NCBI GenBank assembly: GCA_041659285.1
Contig: JBAZYO010000013.1
Coordinates: 109,864 to 173,863, forward strand
Source of the DNA: Vicinamibacterales bacterium
GTDB lineage: Bacteria; Acidobacteriota; Vicinamibacteria; Vicinamibacterales; UBA2999
DNA: 64,000 bases
Reading direction: 5' to 3'
In this document: one piece after another, positions 33,545 through 39,688 of the stretch
Layout: the number at the start of each line of letters is the position of its first letter
Position numbering within the stretch: the first letter of the stretch is position 1
Translations under genes and position numbers: made by a program
The notes under the pieces: generated by a model
Databases searched by the model: none
The model's input: the letters and a program-made list of their open reading frames with translations, nothing else
What the model was told of the DNA's origin: nothing

Positions 33545-34800
33545 CCTGCGTGCTCCTCCCACACCTTCGCCACCTCCACGATCACGTCAACCGCCTTCTC
33601 CATGTCCTGCACCGAGACCCACTCGAGACGGGAATGGAAGTTCTGCTCACCGGCGAAGAGGTTCGGCGTCGGCAGCCCCATGAACGACAACCGTGATCCG
33701 TCGGTGCCGCCGCGAATGGGGCGCTCGCGGACGGCGAGGCCGGCCCGCGCAATCGCTTCGCGCGCATGCGCGACCACCAGCGGGTGCTGGTCAATCACCT
33801 CGCGCATGTTGCGATATGACTCCTCGACCACCGCCTCGAACGTGGCGCCCGCCACGCCGCCGGCCACGTCCGCGGCCAGCGCGCGAAGCCACGCCTCCTT
33901 CTCGGCCAGGCCCGCCGTCACGAAGTCGCGGACCAGCAGCTTGACGGACGTGCGATCAACGCCGGCCTCGACGACATACGGGTGAACGAACCCGGCGCGG
34001 CCGTCGGTCGTTTCCGGCGACAGCCGGTCGGCGGGCAACCGCTCGATGAACCGCGCCGCCAGCTTGATGGCATTCACCATGTGCCCCTTGGCGTAGCCCG
34101 GGTGCGTGTTGAAGCCGCGGAACGTGATGGTGATGGCGTCGGCCGAGAAGCTCTCGAACTCCAGCTCGCCACGCGGGCCGCCGTCCATGGTGTAGGCGTA
34201 GCGCGCGCCGAAGCGGGCGACGTCGAAGTACTTCGTCCCCTGCCCCACTTCCTCGTCCGGCGTGAAGGCGATGCGGATGGCGCCATGCGGAATCTCCGGG
34301 TGCGTCATCAGCCGTTCGGCCGCGGTCATGATCTCGGCGACGCCGCTCTTGTTGTCCGCCCCGAGCAGCGTCGTGCCGGATGCGGTGACGATGTCGTGGT
34401 CCAGGCACTCGCCGAGATACGGCGTGTCGGCCACCCGCAGCACCGCCGAGGCGTCGTCGGGAAGCACCAGGTCGCGCCCGTCGTAGGCGCGGTGAACCAC
34501 CGGCTTCACGCCGGCGCCGCTCATCTCGGGCGAGGTGTCGACATGGGCGATGAACCCGATGACCGGCACGTCCGGCTTTCTCGTGGTCGCGGGGATGGTG
34601 GCCGTCACGTAGCCGTGCTCGTCGAGCTCGGCGTCGGCGACCCCCATCGCCCGCAACTCGGCGACCAGGTCGCGAAGCAGGACGAGCTGACCGGGCGTGC
34701 TGGGGTAGGTGCTCGCGCCTTCTCGAGACTGCGTGTCGTAGGTGACGTAGCGGAGAAAGCGTTCGAGTACCGGGCTCGGCTTGGACGTCCCTGTCGTCAA
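33541..34800 (-). CDS. pepT: Peptidase T (tripeptide aminopeptidase)
   Basis: The 419-residue M20B zinc peptidase has the PepT motifs: FLRYVTYDTQSRE near the N-terminus, GFIAHVDTSPE (His86, Asp88), TTLLGADNKSGVAE (Asp149), AFTPDEEVGQG (Glu183, Glu184), and GGTDGSRLSFMGLPTPNLF with ENFHS-like EQNFHSR at the end. It removes N-terminal residues from tripeptides in the cytoplasm. The start is TTG 34800, in a TTGA overlap with the CNNM gene stop; no ATG or GTG gives a full N-terminus. The length agrees with E. coli PepT (about 408). It overlaps the dus start by 4 bp. Confidence 0.94.
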   Translation of the reverse strand: MTTGTSKPSPVLERFLRYVTYDTQSREGASTYPSTPGQLVLLRDLVAELRAMGVADAELDEHGYVTATIPATTRKPDVPVIGFIAHVDTSPEMSGAGVKPVVHRAYDGRDLVLPDDASAVLRVADTPYLGECLDHDIVTASGTTLLGADNKSGVAEIMTAAERLMTHPEIPHGAIRIAFTPDEEVGQGTKYFDVARFGARYAYTMDGGPRGELEFESFSADAITITFRGFNTHPGYAKGHMVNAIKLAARFIERLPADRLSPETTDGRAGFVHPYVVEAGVDRTSVKLLVRDFVTAGLAEKEAWLRALAADVAGGVAGATFEAVVEESYRNMREVIDQHPLVVAHAREAIARAGLAVRERPIRGGTDGSRLSFMGLPTPNLFAGEQNFHSRLEWVSVQDMEKAVDVIVEVAKVWEEHAG

Positions 34801-36107
34801 GCCATGCCCTCCCGCCGCGCCTTCATGACCAGCACCTTGTCGATGCGGCGGCCGTCCATGTCGATCACCTCGAACTGCATCCCGCCCCACTCGAAGTGGT
34901 CGGCGGCCTTCGGCACGCGGCCAAGGCGCGCCATCACGAAGCCGCCGATGGTGTGATACGCGCCGGCTTCTTCTTCGGGAAGGGGGTCGAGCGCGAAATG
35001 GGTCGAGACCGTCTCCATCGAGGCGGACCCATCGACCAGCCACGAGCCGTCGGCGCGAGCCACGAACTCCCCCACCGCCTCGGCCGCGTCCCCGGGCAGC
35101 TCGCCGACGATGGCCGTCAACAGGTCGGTGACGGTAACCAGGCCTTCGACGGCGCCGTACTCATCCATCACCAGCGCCACGTGCTTGTGCGATCCGCGAA
35201 ACGACTCGAGCAGCTGCACCGCCGGCATCGAATCGGGCACGAACAGCGCCTCGCGCGTCAGCGTGCGCAGGTCGATGTTCACGCCCCGGAACGCCATCGG
35301 CAGCAGGTCGGCGGAGCGGACGATGCCGAGCACTTCGTCGAGGCCGCCGTGGCACACCACGAACTGCGTGTGCGAGTGGGAGGCCAGGAACTCGCGCAGT
35401 TCCTCCTCGCTGGCATCGACGTCGATCCATTCGATGTCGGGGCGCGGCGTCATGATCGCGGCCACCCGCTGGTCGCCGAGCTGGAACACCCGCTGGACGA
35501 TGTTCTCTTCGGCGGCGCCGACCGCGCCGGTCTCCGCGCCCTGGCTGATCAGCGCCTTGATCTCGTCTTCGGTGAGGTTCGGCTCGGCGTTGCCCTTGAT
35601 GCCGAAGATGCGCAGCACCAGGTTGGTGGACGCCGTCAGCAGCGCCACCGCCGGCGCGCCAATGCGCGACAGCGCGATCATCGGCCCGGCCACCCACGAG
35701 GCAATCGCCTCGGGATTGTTCAGGCCGATGCGCTTGGGCACCAGCTCGCCGATGATCAGCGACAGGTAGGTGATGGCCGCGACGACCAGGCCAAGGGCGA
35801 TGATCTCGGCATAGGGCGCGAGCACCGCGACCTGCGCGATCGGCACGGCGAGCTTTTCAGCCAGGGTCGCGCCGCCGTAGGCGCCGGCGAGCACGCCGAC
35901 CATGGTGATCCCGACCTGCACGGTGGCGAGGAACTGGTTGGGATCGTGGGCCAGCGCGAGCGCCGACTTGGCGCGCTCGTCGCCGTCTTCGGCGCGTTGC
36001 TGCAGCCGCACCTTCTTGGCCGCCACGACGGCGATTTCAGACATGGCGAACACGCCGTTGGCGAGGATCAGGATGAAGATGACGATGAGTTCGGTGGCGA
36101 TGACCAA
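34797..36107 (-). CDS. CNNM/CBS-domain hemolysin-family transporter
   Basis: The 436-residue protein has a CNNM (DUF21) membrane domain with about four helices (residues 1-190: LIVIFILILANGVFAMSEIA, TVQVGITMVGVLAGAYGGAT, IGELVPKRIGLNNPE). A CBS pair follows (about 205-330: VAAIMTPRPDIEWID, VMDEYGAVEGLVTVTDLL), then a CorC_HlyC domain at the C-terminus (GSWLVDGSASMETV, TIGGFVMARLGRVP). Relatives such as CorC/MpfA export magnesium or other divalent cations, with the CBS pair sensing nucleotide. The start is TTG 36107; its next codons give VIATELIVIF and no closer ATG or GTG precedes the first helix. It heads a three-gene operon with 4-bp overlaps. Confidence 0.93.
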   Translation of the reverse strand: MVIATELIVIFILILANGVFAMSEIAVVAAKKVRLQQRAEDGDERAKSALALAHDPNQFLATVQVGITMVGVLAGAYGGATLAEKLAVPIAQVAVLAPYAEIIALGLVVAAITYLSLIIGELVPKRIGLNNPEAIASWVAGPMIALSRIGAPAVALLTASTNLVLRIFGIKGNAEPNLTEDEIKALISQGAETGAVGAAEENIVQRVFQLGDQRVAAIMTPRPDIEWIDVDASEEELREFLASHSHTQFVVCHGGLDEVLGIVRSADLLPMAFRGVNIDLRTLTREALFVPDSMPAVQLLESFRGSHKHVALVMDEYGAVEGLVTVTDLLTAIVGELPGDAAEAVGEFVARADGSWLVDGSASMETVSTHFALDPLPEEEAGAYHTIGGFVMARLGRVPKAADHFEWGGMQFEVIDMDGRRIDKVLVMKARREGMA

Positions 36108-36190
36108 TTCTACCCGTTCGGCCCCTGATTCCCGCCGCTCGACCGGGGCCGGCGAACCACCCCCGGAGCCGCCCGTATAGTCAGGTAGCC

Positions 36191-37036
36191 ATGCTCACCC
36201 TGACCAACGTCCGTAAGACCTTTGGAACCACCGTGGCGGTCGATGGCCTTTCGCTCTCGGTTCGCAAGGGCGAGTTGTTCGGCCTGCTGGGCCCCAACGG
36301 CGCCGGCAAGAGCACCAGCGTCAGCCTGGCCGTGGGCCTGCTCACCCCCGACAGCGGCACCGTCGTCATCGACGGGCTCGGCAACCCGGCCGACCCCGCG
36401 GTGCGCCAGCACATTGGCGTCGCCCCGCAGGCGCTCGCGCTCTACGACCTGATGAGCGCGCAAGAGAACCTGCGCTTCTTCGGCGAGGTCTACGGCCTCT
36501 CCGGCGCGGCGCTGTCGAAGCGGGTGGCGTGGTGCCTGGACTTCGTCGGCCTCACCGAGCGCAAGAACGACGGCGTCGGCACCTACTCGGGCGGCATGAA
36601 GCGGCGCCTGAACCTGGCGGCGGCGCTCGTGCACGACCCGGAATTGCTGTTGCTGGATGAGCCGACGGTGGGCGTCGATCCGCAGTCGCGCAACAAGATC
36701 TTCGAGAACATCGAGGCGCTGCACGGCGAAGGCCGCACCGTGATCTACACGACGCACTACATGGAGGAAGCCGAGCGGCTGTGCCAGCGCATCGCGATCG
36801 TCGATGCCGGCAAGCTGCTCGGACTCGGCACGCTGCCGGAACTGCTCGCCACGCAGGGTGGCCCCGCCACGCTCGTCGTCACCACCAACGGCGCCGAGCA
36901 TCGCGTGCAAACAGCAGATCCGCTGGCGGAACTCAATCGCCTCGCGGCGAAGGCGCCGATCGACGCCTTCCAGATGGAACGCCCCACGCTCGAGCAGGTG
37001 TTCCTGCACCTGACCGGCCGCAGCCTCCGAGACTGA
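36191..37036 (+). CDS. ABC transporter ATP-binding protein
   Basis: The 281-residue ATPase has Walker A GPNGAGKSTS, Q-loop APQALALY, signature YSGGMKRRLNLAAAL, Walker B LLLDEPTVGVD, and the H-loop Thr-Thr-His in VIYTTHYMEEAERL. The C-terminal extension ends PTLEQVFLHLTGRSLRD, as in ABC-2 exporter ATPases of the DrrA/CcmA class. It should pair with the permease 3 bp downstream to export a lipid, polysaccharide, drug or antibiotic-like compound across the inner membrane. The ATG at 36191 is divergent from the CNNM gene. No substrate clue is present in the neighbourhood. Confidence 0.94.
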   Translation: MLTLTNVRKTFGTTVAVDGLSLSVRKGELFGLLGPNGAGKSTSVSLAVGLLTPDSGTVVIDGLGNPADPAVRQHIGVAPQALALYDLMSAQENLRFFGEVYGLSGAALSKRVAWCLDFVGLTERKNDGVGTYSGGMKRRLNLAAALVHDPELLLLDEPTVGVDPQSRNKIFENIEALHGEGRTVIYTTHYMEEAERLCQRIAIVDAGKLLGLGTLPELLATQGGPATLVVTTNGAEHRVQTADPLAELNRLAAKAPIDAFQMERPTLEQVFLHLTGRSLRD

Positions 37037-37039
37037 GCC

Positions 37040-38299
37040 ATGTCCAAGATCATTTCGCTCGCCCTCAAGGATCTTCGCCTCATGCCGCGCAGCAAGGGCG
37101 GCATGTTCTTCACGTTCGCGTGGCCGATCATCGTGACCGTGCTGTTTGGCTTCGCCTTCGGCGGCAACAGCAGCGGCGAACAATCGCGGGTGCGCATCGC
37201 CGTGGTCGATGAAGACAACAGCGATGGCTCGCGCCAGTTCCTGAAGGAGATCGAACAGTCGTTCGAGCTCACGCCGATGGCGCGGGCCGAGGCCGAAACT
37301 GCCGTGCGCCTGGGTCAGCGGACCGGCTACGTCGCCGTGAAGGCGGGCTTCGGGCGCGCCTCGGAGCGGATGTTCTACGGCACGCCGAGGGAAGTGGAGA
37401 TCGGCGTCGACCCGGCGCGGAAGGCGGAAGCCGGGATGATCGAAGGGCTGCTGATGAAGCACGGCGCCGAGGGCATGCAGAAGGTGTTCACCGATCCCGC
37501 TGCCTCGACGCAAATGGTGGACCGGGCGCTGGCCGACTTGAAGGCGGCCCCCGCCGCGGCCGGCCGGGCGGCGCCGGTCGAGCGCTTTCTCGGCGAGGTC
37601 AAGACGTTCGTGAACACGCCGGCGGCGCCGGGCGACCCTGGCGCGCCGCGGGACCAGTGGCAGCCGCTCAAGGTCACGTCGAAGCCGATCGCGCGCGAAC
37701 GGCGCGGGCCCGCGAACGCGTTCGACGTGACGTTCCCGCAAGGCGTGATCTGGGGCCTGATCGGCTGCGTCATGACGTTCGGCATCAGCCTGGTCACCGA
37801 GCGCACGCACGGCACGCTGGTGCGGCTGCGGATGGCGCCCCTGACACGCGCGCAAATCCTCGGCGGCAAGGCGCTCGCCTGCTTCGTCTCGATCATGGCC
37901 GTGGAGCTGGTGCTGCTCGGCGTGGCCCTCGCCCTCGGCGTGCGGCCCTCGTCCATGGCCATGCTGGGTCTGGCCGGGGTGTCGGCGGCCATCTGCTTCG
38001 TGGGCTTCATGATGCTGATCGCGAGCCTCGGCAAGACCGAGCAGACGGCGTCGGGCGCGGCCTGGGCGATCCTGATGCCGCTGTCGGTGTTCGGCGGCGC
38101 CATGGTGCCGCAATTCGTGATGCCGCAGTGGATGCAGGCGATCGGCGTGATCAGCCCGATCCGGTGGGCGATTCTCGCGATTGAAGGCGGGGTGTGGCGG
38201 CAGTTCACGCTGAACGAGATGGCGCTGCCGTGCGCGGTCCTGATTTTTGTGGGGATCGCGTGCTTCGCCGTGGGCACGCGGGGCCTGCGGGAAAGCTAG
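37040..38299 (+). CDS. ABC-2 type transporter permease
   Basis: The 419-residue inner-membrane protein starts 3 bp after the ATPase stop. One N-terminal helix (GMFFTFAWPIIVTVLFGFAF) is followed by an extracytoplasmic domain of about 200 residues. A block of five helices then follows (IWGLIGCVMTFGISLV..., ACFVSIMAVELVLLGVALAL, GLAGVSAAICFVGFMMLIAS, and PLSVFGGAMVPQFVMPQWMQ). The motif ERTHGTLVRLRMAPLTRAQIL (first 20 residues) is typical of ABC-2 membrane domains. It would form a homodimer with two copies of the ATPase. The cargo is unknown. Confidence 0.92.
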   Translation: MSKIISLALKDLRLMPRSKGGMFFTFAWPIIVTVLFGFAFGGNSSGEQSRVRIAVVDEDNSDGSRQFLKEIEQSFELTPMARAEAETAVRLGQRTGYVAVKAGFGRASERMFYGTPREVEIGVDPARKAEAGMIEGLLMKHGAEGMQKVFTDPAASTQMVDRALADLKAAPAAAGRAAPVERFLGEVKTFVNTPAAPGDPGAPRDQWQPLKVTSKPIARERRGPANAFDVTFPQGVIWGLIGCVMTFGISLVTERTHGTLVRLRMAPLTRAQILGGKALACFVSIMAVELVLLGVALALGVRPSSMAMLGLAGVSAAICFVGFMMLIASLGKTEQTASGAAWAILMPLSVFGGAMVPQFVMPQWMQAIGVISPIRWAILAIEGGVWRQFTLNEMALPCAVLIFVGIACFAVGTRGLRES

Positions 38300-38309
38300 C
38301 GGCGCGAAA

Positions 38310-38364
38310 GGGTCAGACCCTCCCCTGCATCCCAGCGAGGGTCAGACCCCTTATACTCGCTGGG
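38310..38364 (+). repeat. GGGTCAGACCC repeats and a hairpin at the rhomboid start
   Basis: GGGTCAGACCC occurs at 38310-38320 and again at 38339-38349. CCCAGCGAG (38331-38339) pairs with CTCGCTGGG (38356-38364), and the second GGGTCAGACCC lies in the loop. The hairpin ends one base before the ATG at 38366, so it would bury the only GGGA that could serve as ribosome-binding site. Confidence 0.7.
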
Positions 38365-38365
38365 A

Positions 38366-39205
38366 ATGTTCAAGCGGAAAACCGAGGGGTCCGTCATCTG
38401 CTCGTCGTGCGGCGTGCTGGTGGGCGTCAACGACGGCACTTGCTACAACTGCGGGCGGCGCAACCCCGGCCTCTGGGGTTTCGGCCCCGCGCTCCGCAGC
38501 CTCGGCAACGACCTCGGCTTCGTCCACATTGTCACCGGCGGCACGATCATCCTTTACGTGCTGTCGCTGGTCCTCTCGCGGGATGGCATCCAGGTGGGGC
38601 TGTCACCCTCCACGCAGATGCTCATCCTGCTCGGCGCGAGCGGCGCCTTCCCAGTGGTCGCGCTCGGGCGCTGGTGGACCTTCCTCACGGCGGGCTGGCT
38701 GCACGGCGGCATCCTCCACATCTTTTTCAACGTGCTGTGGATCCGCAACCTCGCACCCGAGATTGCGAACCTGTATGGCCCTGGACGGATGATCATCATC
38801 TACACCGTCTCGGGCATCACCGGCTTCGGGTTGAGCACGGCCTTGTTCCTCCTGCCCGTCCGGATCCCGTTTCTAGGTGGCGCCAACGTGACCGTGGGCG
38901 CATCGGCCGCCATCTTCGGACTGCTGGGCGCGCTGGTGCACTACGGCAAGCGCACGGGCAGCAGCCACATCGGCCAGTCGGGCCTGCAGTACGCGCTGTT
39001 CATGGGCGTGATGGGGTTCATCATGCCGGGCATCGACAACAGCGCCCATCTGGGTGGCTTTGCCGGCGGCTACCTCGCATCGATGATTCTCGATCCCCTC
39101 AAGCCGGAACGCGTCGATCATCTCGCCGTCGCGGTGGTCTGCCTGCTCGTCACGTTCATCGCCATCGTCGCGTCGGTCATCACGGCACTGCCGTACTTCC
39201 AGTAA
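38366..39205 (+). CDS. Rhomboid-family intramembrane serine protease with N-terminal zinc ribbon
   Basis: The 279-residue protein has an N-terminal zinc ribbon (CSSC at 12-15, CYNC at 26-29). A six-helix rhomboid core follows, with HGGILHIFFN (His113, His118, Asn122), the nucleophile in VTVGASAAIFGL (Ser180) and the general base in DNSAHLGGFAGG (His228). Rhomboids cleave membrane proteins within or next to their helices. Zinc-ribbon forms are found in several phyla, where the ribbon may recruit substrates. The start ATG 38366 follows a hairpin directly. The last 26 bp overlap the end of a convergent PadR-like gene. Confidence 0.93.
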   Translation: MFKRKTEGSVICSSCGVLVGVNDGTCYNCGRRNPGLWGFGPALRSLGNDLGFVHIVTGGTIILYVLSLVLSRDGIQVGLSPSTQMLILLGASGAFPVVALGRWWTFLTAGWLHGGILHIFFNVLWIRNLAPEIANLYGPGRMIIIYTVSGITGFGLSTALFLLPVRIPFLGGANVTVGASAAIFGLLGALVHYGKRTGSSHIGQSGLQYALFMGVMGFIMPGIDNSAHLGGFAGGYLASMILDPLKPERVDHLAVAVVCLLVTFIAIVASVITALPYFQ

Positions 39206-39404
39206 ATACAGGAGGGGTGGTCCACCGCACCAGGCCCTTCGACTCGAGCCGGTCGAGGGTGGTGTAGAACGCGCCGCGCGACGGCTCGTGACCCGACGCG
39301 CGCAGCACTTCGCGGCGGATCTCGATCGGCTGCGCCTTGGCATCGCACCGCAGGATGGCGAGCATCACCCGCTGTTCGAACTCGCCCAAAAATGCACGTC
39401 CCAT
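39180..39404 (-). CDS. Truncated PadR-like transcriptional regulator
   Basis: From ATG 39404 the 74-residue protein reads MGRAFLGEFEQRVMLAILRC, then IEIRREVLRASGHEPSRGAF and YTTLDRLESKGLVRW. This is the start of PadR winged-helix regulators (usual form: GEFE-LVLLA-L--GD-AYG--I---LE---G--VS-GA-Y-TL-RLE-KG-V). Full PadR proteins are over 100 residues, with a wing and a C-terminal dimerisation helix. Here the frame ends after the recognition helix (TTPPVFTGSTAVP), inside the end of the rhomboid gene. It may be a decayed regulator or a minimal DNA-binding form. PadR genes of this kind commonly sit near ADOP permeases in acidobacteria, but none is adjacent here. Confidence 0.6.
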   Translation of the reverse strand: MGRAFLGEFEQRVMLAILRCDAKAQPIEIRREVLRASGHEPSRGAFYTTLDRLESKGLVRWTTPPVFTGSTAVP

Positions 39405-39445
39405 GCTGTTAACCCGATACGAGTCTACAAAGTGAACGGCTCCCG

Positions 39446-39463
39446 ACTGAACGATCATTCAGT
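39446..39463. promoter_or_regulatory. Inverted repeat upstream of the PadR-like gene
   Basis: ACTGAA (39446-39451) and TTCAGT (39458-39463) form a perfect 6-bp inverted repeat with a 6-bp spacer, 42 bp upstream of the PadR-like start and in the same gap as the Oar-like receptor promoter. It is a candidate operator for the regulator. Confidence 0.35.
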
Positions 39464-39573
39464 CCATTGGAGTGGATCCATTCAATTATTTGGATAAGTC
39501 GCCATTGGTCGCTGGATTTGGCTCTTTGGCGACGAATTCAGGCCCAAAATCGACCCTGCGCGATTGTGGCGAG

Positions 39574-39589
39574 TGGCACAAATGCTGCT
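39574..39589 (+). promoter_or_regulatory. Possible sigma-54 promoter of the second Oar-like receptor
   Basis: TGGCACAAATGCTGCT has the GG and GC dinucleotides of the -24/-12 elements at the correct 10-bp spacing, with one mismatch in the -12 box (CTGC for TTGC). It lies 100 bp before the receptor start codon. No enhancer-binding protein is encoded nearby, so this is tentative. Confidence 0.35.
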
Positions 39590-39688
39590 CTTTGGGACGT
39601 GAACCTCTCAGGTTGGGTCGAACTGCCGATAAGACGGGACGGCTCATGTGTTCGTTGAAATACGCCCCGGCGTTTTGGAGGAATGGGA

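Noticed and set aside
36110..38113. Long minus-strand open frame opposite the ABC exporter genes
   Set aside because: Antisense shadow of the ATPase and permease, which show all family motifs.
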